From assembly GCF_002890895.1 (NCBI RefSeq), contig NZ_POUL01000005.1:248001-312000 (forward strand): 64,000 nt of DNA, given 5' to 3'. Shown piece by piece: positions 1 through 10,309 of the stretch. The notes below the pieces were generated by a model. It did no database searches. It was given only the letters and a program-made list of their open reading frames with translations, and had not been told where the DNA came from. The position numbers and the translations under genes were made by a program. Each line of letters opens with the position of its first letter. Positions within the stretch are counted from its first letter, which is position 1. The stretch is from Stutzerimonas stutzeri. Its GTDB lineage: Bacteria; Pseudomonadota; Gammaproteobacteria; Pseudomonadales; Pseudomonadaceae.

Positions 1-262
1 CGAGCATGATTGCCAGCGCGGTGGGCAGCGCCATCAGGCCCTGGGCAACGAAGGAAATAGCCAGCAGGGCGGTGGCGTTGCTGCTCTGTACCAGCGCAGT
101 GACGCCAACCCCGGCGGTAAAGGCCATGGGCGCGTTGGCCATGCTGTGGCCGAGCAGCCGACGCAGATGCGAGCCATACACCCGCATGATCCCGGTGCGC
201 ACGATGTGCGTCCCCCAGACCAGAAGCGCGATGGAGGACAGCAGATGCAACAGCGTCAGCAT
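1..262 (-). CDS. Na/Pi cotransporter family protein (N-terminal part, gene runs off the window)
   Basis: The first 87 codons of an inner-membrane protein are visible, starting at the ATG at 262-260 and running off the left edge. A hydrophobic first segment with LLVWGTH is followed by RTGIMRVYGSHLRRLLGH and then GVGVTALVQSSNATALL. The QSS(N/T)AT stretch is the repeated signature of the NptA/YjbB type of sodium-dependent phosphate transporter. Family members have two such repeats and some carry a C-terminal PhoU-like domain, which lies outside the window. The likely role is sodium-coupled phosphate transport across the inner membrane; direction and substrate cannot be judged from this fragment. 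Confidence 0.8.
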   Translation of the reverse strand, partial: MLTLLHLLSSIALLVWGTHIVRTGIMRVYGSHLRRLLGHSMANAPMAFTAGVGVTALVQSSNATALLAISFVAQGLMALPTALAIML

Positions 263-424
263 CGGGCAAGGCCTCCGGCTCTGGATGGTCAACGGCCACA
301 GCTCCCTGCACCTGGGAGGACAAAAGCTGTGAGTTATAGAACGTTGACCATCGCCGGTAGCCGGCCGTTCACCAAAATGACATCAGTGCTGACGCCACAG
401 GTGCCTATTGCCGAGCCGTCAGGC

Positions 425-1315
425 TCATTTGGGCGTGTAGTAGCCCACGCCCAGCAGGACATCATCGACTCGCCGGATCAAGGTGTGTTTTTTCTCCACC
501 GCATTGGTGGCCGGGTTGCGCCACACGTAGTCGACGGTGCCGATGCCCTTGTCCTTGGCCATTTCGATCATCTGCTTGAACAGCGGCGTACCGGCGGCGT
601 CGGTGATTTCTCGAACGTCCACGCCCACCAGGTTGGGCGAAGCGCCAGTCGCGCGGTATTTGCCGTCCTCCAGGCCGATGACGAAAACGTACTCGTCGTT
701 CATCACGAAGCGGCCCTGAGGGTCGTTGAAGGCCTGATAGGCAGCCTCTTCGCCCGAACGCTTCACCAGCGCGACGGCTTCGTCGAGCATCTTCTGAGCG
801 TGCTCGGCGGAGGAGCGCGGGATGTAGTAGCCGACCACCAGAATCTGATCGCCGACCTTGCGGTACAGGCTGGTCTTGTTCTCCACCTTGTTGTCGGCCG
901 GGTTCAGCCAGTGGTACTTGACCTGGCCGCTGTCGCTGGTCTTGGCCCCTTCGACTATCTCGCGGATGAAGGGCTGGCCGGCGGCGTCCTTCAGATCCAT
1001 CACGTTGAGCCCGACCAATGCACGGGAAGCGCCGTTGCTGGCGAGCATGGTCCCGGCCGTGTCCAGTACAAACACATAATGCTGGCCGTCAACAAAGCCG
1101 CCCTTACGGTCATTGAAGGCTGCAAGGGCTTGCTCTGGCCCCGCTTGCTGCAGGTGTGTGGCGGCGCGATCAAGCAGTGCGTTGGCCTGTCGTGCATGGC
1201 TGCGTTCTACCGAGCCTTTGGCCTGGGCTCCATCAGTGGCGGAATACGCCAGCGGTGAGGCACATAGCGCTGCGCCCAGTGAAAGAATCAGCAGGTTCCG
1301 GTGGTTCAGTTTCAT
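425..1315 (-). CDS. Secreted protein with two tandem single-Cache domains
   Basis: This is a 296-residue protein with a Sec signal peptide (basic MKLNHR, hydrophobic core to about residue 20, likely cleavage near residue 25). Two homologous units follow, about residues 60-165 and 190-293. Each has FNDxxGxF, then YVFV, then GxNPxLVG-like LVGLNVMDL or LVGVDVREI, then Y.W.NP, and ends in VGYY. These are features of single Cache (sCache_2) ligand-binding domains, normally the extracellular sensor part of chemoreceptors and kinases. There is no second membrane segment and no signalling output domain, so it is predicted to be a free periplasmic protein. It may bind small organic acids and pass the signal to a partner, which is inference. 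A small GAGCC/GGCTC hairpin overlaps its stop codon. It is divergent from recC. Confidence 0.75.
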   Translation of the reverse strand: MKLNHRNLLILSLGAALCASPLAYSATDGAQAKGSVERSHARQANALLDRAATHLQQAGPEQALAAFNDRKGGFVDGQHYVFVLDTAGTMLASNGASRALVGLNVMDLKDAAGQPFIREIVEGAKTSDSGQVKYHWLNPADNKVENKTSLYRKVGDQILVVGYYIPRSSAEHAQKMLDEAVALVKRSGEEAAYQAFNDPQGRFVMNDEYVFVIGLEDGKYRATGASPNLVGVDVREITDAAGTPLFKQMIEMAKDKGIGTVDYVWRNPATNAVEKKHTLIRRVDDVLLGVGYYTPK

Positions 1316-1537
1316 CGGTTGCTCCTAGCCTGAGGCAGGCGATGGCTGCAAAGGTGCATGGGGACTGCCTGCTATGAAATATCCTACGGCCCGTGGGGGC
1401 ATTGATATTGATCACAAGGACCGTTGGCTTCCTGCAAAAGGAGTAGGAACAATCGCCGCATGGCAGATGGACGACACGCTCCGCGCGCCGACCCGAACTT
1501 GCTACCCTTGCCCGCTGACCCAACCGAAGCCGCCCCG

Positions 1538-4500
1538 ATGCTCAGCCTCTATCACGCTCCTGACCTTGAAACCCTCGGTGAACTGGCCACGCGCCTGCTC
1601 GCCCAGCCGCTCGCCGACCCCTTTGCCCCGGCGCTGGTGGTGGTGCCGAGCCAGGGCATGGGTCGCTGGCTGACGCTGGAGCTGGCGCGCAAGCAGGGCA
1701 TCGCCATGCAGCTGGAGATTCAGCTGCCGGCCAAGTTCGTCTGGGACCTGAGCCGCACCGTGCTGGGCAGCCTGCCGGAGCAATCGGCGTTCTCCCCGAC
1801 GACCCTGACCTGGCGCCTCTATGGCTGGCTCTGCGAACCAGCCAATCTTGAGCTGGCGCCACGTCTGGCGCAGTACCTCGACGGCGGCGACGAGCGCCGA
1901 CGATTGTCGCTGGCGGCGAAGATCGCCGACGTGTTCGACCAGTACCTGCTCTATCGCGACGACTGGCTGGCGGCCTGGGAGCGTGGCGAAACCTTCGATC
2001 TCGGCCCTGATGAAGCCTGGCAGGCGCTGCTCTGGCGCGAGCTGACCAAGGACGGCCACCCGCACCGGGCACGGCTGCTGGGCGACCTGCTACAGCGGCT
2101 CTACAGCGACGAGCCCTTGCCGGGGCTGCCGGAGCGTCTGCTGGTGTTCGGTATCAGCAGCCTGCCACCGCACCACCTGCGCGTGCTCGACGGCCTGGCG
2201 CAGCATGTCGACGTGGTGGTCTGCGCACTCAACCCCAGCCGCGAGGCCTGGGGCGAGATTCGTGATATCCGCGAGCTGGCGCGCCAGCCCGAGAGCGGTG
2301 CTGACGATTGGTACCTGGACGTAGGTCATCCGCTGCTGGCCAGTCTCGGCAAGCAGGGGCGGGACTTCTTCGACTCGCTGTTCAGCCTGACTGCCAGCGA
2401 AGGCAGTAAGGAGTTCGGCCTCTACACCGAAGACGAGGACCTGCGCGACGACAGCCTGCTGCACGCGCTGCAGAACGACATCTTGCGGCTGCGCACCCGG
2501 CAGCCCGAGGAGCGCATCAGCCTGGCCGAGGATGACCGTTCGCTGGAAGTGCATATCGCCCATTCGCCGCTGCGCGAGGTAGAGATTCTGCATGACCAGC
2601 TGCTGGCTCGTTTCGCCACCAACCCGGCGCTGACGCCTGATCAGGTGGTGGTGCTGACCCCCGACATCGAGCGCTACGCACCCTTTATCGACGCTGTGTT
2701 CGCCCCGCGCGAGGGCAGCCCGCGAATCCCCTACAGCCTGGCCGACCGCAGCCTGCGCGCTGAAATGCCGCTGATCGAGGCCTTCCTCGAATTGCTGATG
2801 CTGGCGCAGAGCCGTTTTACCGCCGAGGAAGTCCTCGCCTGGCTGGAGCAGCCGGCCGTTGCCCGCCGCGCCGGCATCGAAAGCGAAGACCTGCCGCTGC
2901 TGCGCGACTGGCTACGCGAAGCCGGCGTGCGTTGGGGCCGCGACGGTAGCCAGCGGGCCCGTCTCGGCCTGCCGGACGAATCGGCTTTTACCTGGCGTCG
3001 GGGGCTGGACCGTCTGCTGCTAGGCTTTGCCGCGCCGCCGCAGCTGGCTGGCGACCACGCGCCACTGCTCGGCGAACACTGGCCACTGGACGCCCTGGAA
3101 GGAGCGCGCGGGCAGTTGCTGGGGCGGCTGGTGGAATTTGTCGAACGTCTCGGCACACTGGCCGATCAACTGGCTCGGCCGCGTCCGTTGTCCGAGTGGG
3201 CCGATGACCTGCAAATCCTGATCGACACCCTGTTCGACGAGCGCGAAGCCGGCGACACGCTGCTCTTGTTGTCCCAGGCCTGCGCGGCGTTGCGCGATCA
3301 GGCCCAGGCTGCAGACCTGACGCGACCCATCGAACTGGAACTGGTGCACCAGCAGCTCAGCACCGCCCTGCAGCAGGGCGGCGGCGCCTCGGGCTTTCTT
3401 ACCGGTGCGGTGACCTTCTGCACCATGGTGCCGATGCGCAGCCTGCCGTTCCGTGTGGTCTGCCTGCTGGGCCTGGACGACGGCGCGTTTCCGCGACGTA
3501 CACCGCCGTCGGGTTTCGACCTGATCGGTCGCCATCCGCGGCGCGGGGATCGTGCACGACGTCTCGACGACCGCTATCTGCTGCTGGAAACCCTGCTCTC
3601 GGCGCGTGAAGCGCTGTACCTGTCCTATGTCGGCCGCGACCCGCGTGACAACGCGGTGTTGCCGCCTTCAGTGTTGCTCAGCGAAGTGCTCGAAGCGGTC
3701 GATATGACCGCCGCGTTGCCGCCTGCTGATCTGGCATCCAAGAGCGCCAACGAGCTTGCGCCCAAGACGGTTAGCCAGAAGATCCTTGTCGCCCATCCAT
3801 TACAGCCGTTTTCTCCACGCAATTTCGGCGACGCGCCCTGTGCGGGTTTTTCGCTGCCCTGGTTCCGCGCCGCGCAGCGTCTGGCCGAGCCGCCGCAGAC
3901 TCAGCCGCAACCCTTCGCCAGCCTGCTCGCCGAGCCTGACGAGGCCTGGCTGACCATCGAGCCATCGCAGCTGTTGCAGTGTTTCCGCCATCCGGCGCGC
4001 TTCCTGCTCGAACAACGCCTCGGTTTGCGCCTGGCTGACGATCAGGAATCGCTCGCCAGCGACGAGCCCTTCGATCTGGAGATGCCGGCCTGGAACGGCC
4101 TGCGACGCCTGTCACTGCAGGCAATGGAGCACGGCTGGAGCGATGAAGACGAACGCCGCATGGCCTGTGCTGCCGGTTGGCTGCCGACCGGCGAGCTGGG
4201 GCAGGCGCTGTGGGGCAAGCTTCGCGGGCCGGTGCTTGCCTTCGCGCCGCGCCTGTTCGAACTGCGCCCGGACGCCGTGCCCGAGCCGCTGCCGGTCGAT
4301 ATCACCCTGGCCGGCGTGCGCGTGCACGGTTGGCTCGACGGCGTGACGCCGGCCGGATTGTTCGGCTGGAAGCTCGGCAAGCTGGGCGAGTGGGATCTGC
4401 CGCCGTTCTGGCTGCGCCATCTGCTGCTCAACCTGTCCGCCACGCCGGGTATCGAACGCAGCAGTTTGATGCTTTCGCCTGCAGGCGATTGGCAGCTGGG

Positions 4501-4840
4501 CCCGCTGGGGAACGCCACCGAGCTGCTCGAACCCTGGCTCGCTGCCTATCGCAGTGCCATCTGCGAGCCGCTGCCGCTACTGCCGCGTAGCAGCCATGCC
4601 TTCGCCAAGGGTTATCGTAAGCCAGCCCGCGGCAGCGAACCGCTCGACTGTGGCCGCAAGCGCGCCCGTGAAGCCTGGCTGGGGGCGGAGTTCAGTCCTA
4701 TCGCTGCCGAGGCTGAAGACCCTTGGAACGCCTTGGCCTTCCGCGACGGTGATCCGCTGAATGAGCGCTTCGAAACCCTGGCCCAACAGCTGATAGGTCC
4801 CGCGCTGGATGCCTTGGCCGATGAGGAGGAAGACCAATGA
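1538..4840 (+). CDS. recC: Exodeoxyribonuclease V gamma subunit RecC
   Basis: RecC is the subunit of the RecBCD helicase-nuclease that splits the strands and recognises Chi during repair of double-strand breaks. The product is 1100 residues, close to the usual 1,120. I chose the ATG at 1538 because the protein begins there with MLSLYHAPDLETLGELA, the typical RecC opening; an upstream in-frame start at 1424 would add 38 low-complexity residues. Recognisable stretches include PSQGMGRWLTLELA near residue 45, LLVFGISSLPPHHL, and TFCTMVPMRSLPFRVVCLLGLDDGAFPR, all characteristic of the catalytically dead helicase fold of RecC. Its stop overlaps the recB start (ATGA at 4837-4840), so the two are translationally coupled. 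First gene of recCBD. Confidence 0.95.
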   Translation: MLSLYHAPDLETLGELATRLLAQPLADPFAPALVVVPSQGMGRWLTLELARKQGIAMQLEIQLPAKFVWDLSRTVLGSLPEQSAFSPTTLTWRLYGWLCEPANLELAPRLAQYLDGGDERRRLSLAAKIADVFDQYLLYRDDWLAAWERGETFDLGPDEAWQALLWRELTKDGHPHRARLLGDLLQRLYSDEPLPGLPERLLVFGISSLPPHHLRVLDGLAQHVDVVVCALNPSREAWGEIRDIRELARQPESGADDWYLDVGHPLLASLGKQGRDFFDSLFSLTASEGSKEFGLYTEDEDLRDDSLLHALQNDILRLRTRQPEERISLAEDDRSLEVHIAHSPLREVEILHDQLLARFATNPALTPDQVVVLTPDIERYAPFIDAVFAPREGSPRIPYSLADRSLRAEMPLIEAFLELLMLAQSRFTAEEVLAWLEQPAVARRAGIESEDLPLLRDWLREAGVRWGRDGSQRARLGLPDESAFTWRRGLDRLLLGFAAPPQLAGDHAPLLGEHWPLDALEGARGQLLGRLVEFVERLGTLADQLARPRPLSEWADDLQILIDTLFDEREAGDTLLLLSQACAALRDQAQAADLTRPIELELVHQQLSTALQQGGGASGFLTGAVTFCTMVPMRSLPFRVVCLLGLDDGAFPRRTPPSGFDLIGRHPRRGDRARRLDDRYLLLETLLSAREALYLSYVGRDPRDNAVLPPSVLLSEVLEAVDMTAALPPADLASKSANELAPKTVSQKILVAHPLQPFSPRNFGDAPCAGFSLPWFRAAQRLAEPPQTQPQPFASLLAEPDEAWLTIEPSQLLQCFRHPARFLLEQRLGLRLADDQESLASDEPFDLEMPAWNGLRRLSLQAMEHGWSDEDERRMACAAGWLPTGELGQALWGKLRGPVLAFAPRLFELRPDAVPEPLPVDITLAGVRVHGWLDGVTPAGLFGWKLGKLGEWDLPPFWLRHLLLNLSATPGIERSSLMLSPAGDWQLGPLGNATELLEPWLAAYRSAICEPLPLLPRSSHAFAKGYRKPARGSEPLDCGRKRAREAWLGAEFSPIAAEAEDPWNALAFRDGDPLNERFETLAQQLIGPALDALADEEEDQ

Positions 4841-7800
4841 AACTCGACCTGCTCGATTCGCCTTTCGACGGCCGCTCGCTGATCGAGGCCAGCGCCGGCA
4901 CCGGAAAAACCTGGACGCTGACGGCGCTTTACGCCCGTTTGCTGCTGGAGCGGCAGTTGCCGGTGGGGCAGATCCTCGTGGTCACCTACACGACTGCAGC
5001 CACGGCCGAACTGCGCGAGCGTATCCGGGCGCGGCTGGCCGATCTGCTGGCGGTCTATGAAGGCACGCCGAGCAGCGACGATTTCCTCAACCGCTTGCAC
5101 GCGCGCTACCCGGACGAAGCCTCGCGCCGGCGGTTGCTACTGGCGGTGCATGGCTTCGACGAGGCGGCCATCTTCACCATTCACGGCTTCTGCCAGCGCG
5201 CCCTTCAGGACGCCGCGTTCGAGGCCGGTGGAGATTTCGACAGCGAGCTGACCGCCGATGACCGTGAGATCATCGACGCGCTGCTCGCCGACGCCTGGCG
5301 CAGCGAATTGGCCGACGCCGATCCAGCCTGGGCGCGCTTCCTGGCGAAGAGCCGAATCACACCCGTCTGGCTGCGCCAGCGGCTGCGCAGTCACCTGGGC
5401 AAGCCCTATCTGCGCATCGAGCCGCAGGGGGCGCCCGTTGCCGCCGACCTGCGCCCGGTAGAATCTGCCTGGCAGCGCGCTGCCGAGTTGTGGAAGCGAG
5501 CTGGCAGCGCTTGGGTCTCTGAGCTGCTGGCCCATGGCGGGCTCAGCCAGAGCACCCACAAGAACATCAAGTTCGCCCCCTGGCAGGTGGAACTGGACGC
5601 CTATTTTTCCGACCCGGCAGTGATGTTCGACCTGCCCGACGGCGCGGCCAAATTCGGCGTTCGAGCTTTGAACAAGGCCTGTAAGAAGGGCTATGACGCG
5701 CCGGTCTGTGAGCTGGCCCATGCACTGGATGAACTGGCCGATCAGGTCGCCGAAGCGCTGCCGGCCGGCAAGCAACGGCTGATCGCCCTGCAGGTCGCAC
5801 TGCTCGAACGGCTCAACCGCGAATTGCCGGAGCGCAAGGCGGCGCAGCGGCTGTTGGCCTTCGACGATCTGCTCAACCGGCTGGATCAGGCGCTGCAAGG
5901 GCCTGTCGGCAAAGACTTGGCGGCTTCGTTGCGTGCCACCTATCCGCTGGCGTTGATCGACGAGTTTCAGGACACCGACCCGATCCAGTACGCCATCTTC
6001 AACCGCATCTACGCACAGGCCAGCGAGGCGTCGCTGTGTTTTGTCGGCGATCCCAAGCAGGCGATCTACGCCTTCCGCGGCGCGGATCTGGCGACCTATA
6101 TGACCGCCAAGCAGCAGGCCGATCGCGAGCCCTTCAACCTGCCGACCAATTACCGCTCGACGCCGGAGCTGATCGCCGCGTTGAACCAGCTGTTCGATCA
6201 CCCGCAGCCGTTTGCCCAATCTGATCTGCGCTATCCAGCAGTAGGTGCGGCCGACAAGCCGCGTGCGAGCTTGCGGCTGGTGGGGGCGGACGAAGCGGCG
6301 CCGCTGTCGCTTGTCTGGCTCGGCGACGATCCGCTGGGCAAAGGTGAGGCCGGGCAATTGGCGGCGAGCGACACCGCACGGCGTATTGCCTTGCAGCTGG
6401 CCGGCGCCGCCGAGGGACGCGCCGGTTTCGATAAGGACGGCCAGTTCACGCCGCTCAAGGGTGGCGATATCGCCGTGCTGGTGGCCAATCATCGCCAGGC
6501 CGGAATGATCGCCGACGAGCTGGCCGCCCGTGGTGTGCCCAGCGTGCGGCGTGGGCGCGACAGTGTCTGGCGCAGCGAAGAGGCGGGCGAGCTGGCCGCG
6601 GTGCTGGCCGCCTACGCTGAACCCGGTCGCGAAGGCTTGCTGCGCTATGCCCTGGCCACGCGCTTGCTGGGCCGCAGTGCTGCCGATCTCGCCCGCTGCC
6701 AGGACGATCAGCAGCAATGGGACGCCGAACGCGAAGCCGCCGAGCGTTATCACCAGCTGTGGCAGCAGCAGGGCTTTATGCGCGTGTTCCGTGCCTGGCT
6801 CGATGAGCAGGCGGTGGCCGAACGGCTGCTGGCGCGGGTCGACGGCGAACGTCGGCTGACCAATCTGCTGCACCTCGGCGAACTGCTGCAAGCTGAAAGC
6901 CTGCTGCGGCCTGGGCTGGAACCGCTGCTCGCCTGGTTCAACGCCCAACGCGGTAGCGAAGGCGCCGGCGAAGAAGCTCTACTGCGCCTGGAAAGCGATG
7001 CCGAACGGGTGCAGATCGTCACCATCCACACGAGCAAGGGCCTGGAATACCCGTTGGTGTTCTGCCCATTCCTGTGGGACGGCAAACTGCTCGGCAAGAA
7101 CCGCGATAGCGCCCGTTGCCACGACGCCGATGGCCAGCCGCTGCTGGACCTGGGCAGTGATGAACTGGAGGACAACCTCGAACGTGCACGGGAAGAAGTA
7201 TTCGCCGAACAGCTGCGCCTGGCCTACGTCGCACTGACCCGCGCACGTGATCGGCTCTGGCTGCACTGGGGACCGGTCAACCTGTGCAAGCCTAAGAAGG
7301 ACGGCAGCCTGGCCGACGAAGGTCTGCACAGCAGCGCCCTGGCCTGGCTGCTGCACGGTCGCGAACTCCCAGGTGAACAACCGCTGAGCGAGCTGGGCAA
7401 CTACTTGGCGGACTTCAACGGCGGCAGCCTGCGCCTGGCCATCGAGCGACTGGAGCAGGGGAGCGACGGCCATATGGCCTGCCTGCCGCTGGAGTCGCGC
7501 GAAGCCAGTGCTCAAGGCCCTGGCCGAGCGGCACCGCCTCAGCAGCTGTCGCAGCTCAATCGCAGCCTGCACAGCGCCTGGCGCATCGGCAGCTTCTCCG
7601 GCTTGGCCGCCGGCATGCATATGGAAGCGCCGGACCGCGATGCCCTGGCCATTCCTGATGCCGGCGAGCCGGGCAGCGGCTTCTTTGCTTTCCCTCGCGG
7701 TGCGCGGGCCGGTACTTGCCTGCATGCGATCCTCGAAGACTGGGCGCGGGGCAAAGGCGAGCTGGCAGAACTCGTCGAGCCTGCATTGCAGGCCTACGGT

Positions 7801-8385
7801 CTGCCGCTGGAGTGGAAGGAAGTCGCCATCAGCCATCTGCAGAAGGTGCTCGAAACCGATATGGATGGCGCCGGCCTGACGCTTGCGGCGTTGCAGTCTG
7901 CCAGACGGCTGCCGGAGCTGGGCTTTACCTTTCCGGTGCAGAACCTGGATGTGGCGCGGCTGCGCAGCCTGCTGGTCGATCCGGCCAACGGTCTCGCCGA
8001 ACCGCTGCGCGAAGCGGCGGCACGGTTGGAGTTCGACAGCCTCAAGGGTTTCCTGAAGGGCTTTATCGACCTGACCTTCGAGCACGACGGCCGCTGGTAC
8101 ATCGCCGACTACAAGTCCAACTGGCTCGGCCCGGATGCGGGCTACTACGGCGGCGAACGGCTGCTGCATGCGTTGGCAGGCGAGCATTACTACCTGCAAT
8201 ACCTGATTTACCTGGTGGCGCTGCGCCGCTTTCTGCGCCAGCGGCTGGCGGATTTTCAAGACGATCAGCTCGGCGGCGCCTTCTACCTGTTCCTGCGTGG
8301 CATGCCGGAGGCCGGGGTGTATTTCGCGAGGCCGGATGATGCCTTGCTCGATGCGCTGGATCGGTTGTTTGAGGAGGGGCGGTGA
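4837..8385 (+). CDS. recB: Exodeoxyribonuclease V beta subunit RecB (helicase and nuclease)
   Basis: RecB is the 3'-5' helicase and only nuclease of RecBCD and loads RecA after Chi. The 1182-residue length matches the family. Walker A is ASAGTGKTWTL with Lys24. The UvrD-type Walker B is DEFQDTDP beginning at Asp375. The stretch VTIHTSKGLEYPLVFCPF near residue 727 and RLAYVALTRARDRLW near 795 are superfamily 1 helicase motifs. The C-terminal nuclease domain ends in the DYKS motif, with Asp1091 and Lys1093 in IADYKSNWLG, preceded by GFIDLTFEHDGRWY. All key catalytic residues appear intact. It starts by a four-base overlap with recC and is followed after 70 bases by recD. Confidence 0.97.
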   Translation: MKLDLLDSPFDGRSLIEASAGTGKTWTLTALYARLLLERQLPVGQILVVTYTTAATAELRERIRARLADLLAVYEGTPSSDDFLNRLHARYPDEASRRRLLLAVHGFDEAAIFTIHGFCQRALQDAAFEAGGDFDSELTADDREIIDALLADAWRSELADADPAWARFLAKSRITPVWLRQRLRSHLGKPYLRIEPQGAPVAADLRPVESAWQRAAELWKRAGSAWVSELLAHGGLSQSTHKNIKFAPWQVELDAYFSDPAVMFDLPDGAAKFGVRALNKACKKGYDAPVCELAHALDELADQVAEALPAGKQRLIALQVALLERLNRELPERKAAQRLLAFDDLLNRLDQALQGPVGKDLAASLRATYPLALIDEFQDTDPIQYAIFNRIYAQASEASLCFVGDPKQAIYAFRGADLATYMTAKQQADREPFNLPTNYRSTPELIAALNQLFDHPQPFAQSDLRYPAVGAADKPRASLRLVGADEAAPLSLVWLGDDPLGKGEAGQLAASDTARRIALQLAGAAEGRAGFDKDGQFTPLKGGDIAVLVANHRQAGMIADELAARGVPSVRRGRDSVWRSEEAGELAAVLAAYAEPGREGLLRYALATRLLGRSAADLARCQDDQQQWDAEREAAERYHQLWQQQGFMRVFRAWLDEQAVAERLLARVDGERRLTNLLHLGELLQAESLLRPGLEPLLAWFNAQRGSEGAGEEALLRLESDAERVQIVTIHTSKGLEYPLVFCPFLWDGKLLGKNRDSARCHDADGQPLLDLGSDELEDNLERAREEVFAEQLRLAYVALTRARDRLWLHWGPVNLCKPKKDGSLADEGLHSSALAWLLHGRELPGEQPLSELGNYLADFNGGSLRLAIERLEQGSDGHMACLPLESREASAQGPGRAAPPQQLSQLNRSLHSAWRIGSFSGLAAGMHMEAPDRDALAIPDAGEPGSGFFAFPRGARAGTCLHAILEDWARGKGELAELVEPALQAYGLPLEWKEVAISHLQKVLETDMDGAGLTLAALQSARRLPELGFTFPVQNLDVARLRSLLVDPANGLAEPLREAAARLEFDSLKGFLKGFIDLTFEHDGRWYIADYKSNWLGPDAGYYGGERLLHALAGEHYYLQYLIYLVALRRFLRQRLADFQDDQLGGAFYLFLRGMPEAGVYFARPDDALLDALDRLFEEGR

Positions 8386-8455
8386 TGGTGCGCTTTGACG
8401 GCATTGACCGCGAATGTGGGCGTGGCAGCGCCTTCCTGCCTATCAGGAGCGACAT

Positions 8456-10309
8456 ATGACCCTTGCCGATCTACCCCTCGGCCCGCTGGAACGCGCACTC
8501 GTCGCCAGCCTGCAGCGGCTCGAACCGGCGGCCCCCGAGCCGGTGCTACTCGCCGCCGCGCTCTGCTGCGAGGCGCTGGCATCGGGTGACGTTTGCCTGC
8601 CGCTCCAACGATTCGCCGGTAAGCGCCCCTGGCCTGAGGTCGATCTTAGCCTGCCGTCGCTGGCTCAATGGCGTACGCAGCTTGAGGCTTCCCCGTTGAT
8701 TGGCGCGCCAGACGATTACGCGCCGCTGACCCTGATCGGTGACAGGCTCTACCTGGCCCGTTACCAGGCTTATGAACAGCAACTGGCCGAACAATTACTG
8801 GCCCGTGCGGCGGACGCACCGGATGTCGATGACGATCAACTGAGTGACAGCCTGGCGCGTTTGTTTGCGTTCAATCAGCAAAGTCCCGACTGGCAGCGCC
8901 TCGCCGCCGCTCAAGCGGTACGCCGGCGCCTCGCGGTGATCTCCGGCGGCCCGGGTACCGGAAAGACCACCACTGTTGTGCGACTGCTGGCGGCATTACT
9001 GGAGCAGCCCGGTGGCGAACGCCTGGCCATCGGCCTCGCGGCACCTACCGGCAAGGCTGCTGCGCGCATGGCCGAAGCGATCCGCAACGCCAAGGCCGAT
9101 CTGCCGGTCAGTGATGCCGTCAAGGACGCTCTGCCGGACGAGGCGCGCACATTGCACCGCCTGCTCGGCAGCCGCGGCGACAGCCCGAAGGTGCGCCACG
9201 ATGCGGCCAACCCGCTGGCGCTGGATGTGCTGGTGGTGGACGAAGCCTCGATGGTCGATCTGGCGTTGATGGCCAAGCTGGTCGCCGCGCTGCCGCCGAA
9301 GGCAAGGCTGATCCTGCTCGGCGACAAGGACCAGTTGGCCGCTGTCGAAGCCGGCGCGGTGTTCGCCGAGCTGTGTGAAGGACGTGGTTTCGATAGCCAG
9401 GCCGCGGCCGATCTGCAACGCATTACCGGGCAGAACGTAGCGGTCGAGACGCCGCACTCGCGACTTGGCGATGCGGTGGTGCTGCTCACCCACAGCCACC
9501 GTTTCGCCGGCGACAGCGGCATCGGCGAGCTGGCGCGGCGAATCAATAGCGGCGATGCCAAGGGCACGGTCGCGCTGCTGCAGGAAGGGCGCGCGGACCT
9601 CGCCTGGAGCGCAACGCCCAGTCCCGCCGCACTGATCGAACGACTGGAGCAGGGCTATTCGCCCTATCTGCAGGCCGCACGCCAGGCCTATCCGTCCGCC
9701 GCGTTCGAGGCCTTCAACGGCTTCCGCGCGCTCACCGCCCAGCGCGAAGGCGCCTTTGGCGTCACCGGCATCAACGAGGCGCTGGAAGCGCGCTTCAAGC
9801 GACGCCTCGGTATGCCCACCCGTGAACGCTGGTATCCCGGCCGCGCTGTGATGGTCCGGCAGAACGATTACGCGCTGGGCCTGTTCAACGGCGATATCGG
9901 TCTGTGTCTGAAAACCGAGCAGGGTCTGCGGGTGTTTTTCGAAGGTGACGAGGGCTATCGCGGCTTTGCCCCAGCGCGCCTGCCGAGCCATGACAGCGCC
10001 TTTGCCATGACGGTGCACAAGAGCCAGGGTTCGGAGTTTGCCGAAGTGCTTCTGGCGCTGCCGGAACAACCCAGCCCGCTGCTGACGCGCTCGCTGTTCT
10101 ACACCGGCATTACCCGCGCCAAGCGCAAGGTGGAGATCTGGGCGCTGCCGGCGCGGCTGGCCGAAGCGGTGATCACTCGTGCGGAGCGTGCCGCCGGGCT
10201 CGCCGAGCGATTGGCGTCTAGCGACGCAACGGGCAAATCCGAAGTGGCTTCCGTGGCCAAGCCGTCGTCGATCAGCGAACCGGTGGCCGATCAGCTCAGC
10301 CTGTTCTGA
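8456..10309 (+). CDS. recD: Exodeoxyribonuclease V alpha subunit RecD
   Basis: RecD is the 5'-3' helicase motor of RecBCD. The start at 8456 is chosen because AGGAG lies 8 bases upstream; an in-frame upstream start at 8414 has no such site. The product is 617 residues. Walker A is SGGPGTGKTTT with Lys170, and Walker B is VVDEASMVDL. GDKDQLAAVEAGAVFAEL is motif III, and FAMTVHKSQGSEF followed by FYTGITRAKRKVEIW are motifs V and VI near the C-terminus. The last 40 residues (SSDATGKSEVASVAKPSSI and onward) form a low-complexity tail. It is the third and last gene of the recCBD cluster. Confidence 0.95.
   Translation: MTLADLPLGPLERALVASLQRLEPAAPEPVLLAAALCCEALASGDVCLPLQRFAGKRPWPEVDLSLPSLAQWRTQLEASPLIGAPDDYAPLTLIGDRLYLARYQAYEQQLAEQLLARAADAPDVDDDQLSDSLARLFAFNQQSPDWQRLAAAQAVRRRLAVISGGPGTGKTTTVVRLLAALLEQPGGERLAIGLAAPTGKAAARMAEAIRNAKADLPVSDAVKDALPDEARTLHRLLGSRGDSPKVRHDAANPLALDVLVVDEASMVDLALMAKLVAALPPKARLILLGDKDQLAAVEAGAVFAELCEGRGFDSQAAADLQRITGQNVAVETPHSRLGDAVVLLTHSHRFAGDSGIGELARRINSGDAKGTVALLQEGRADLAWSATPSPAALIERLEQGYSPYLQAARQAYPSAAFEAFNGFRALTAQREGAFGVTGINEALEARFKRRLGMPTRERWYPGRAVMVRQNDYALGLFNGDIGLCLKTEQGLRVFFEGDEGYRGFAPARLPSHDSAFAMTVHKSQGSEFAEVLLALPEQPSPLLTRSLFYTGITRAKRKVEIWALPARLAEAVITRAERAAGLAERLASSDATGKSEVASVAKPSSISEPVADQLSLF

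Noticed and set aside
5137-6948. A 603-codon minus-strand open frame within recB
   Set aside because: It is fully antisense to recB and its residues show no family resemblance; high GC keeps stop codons rare.
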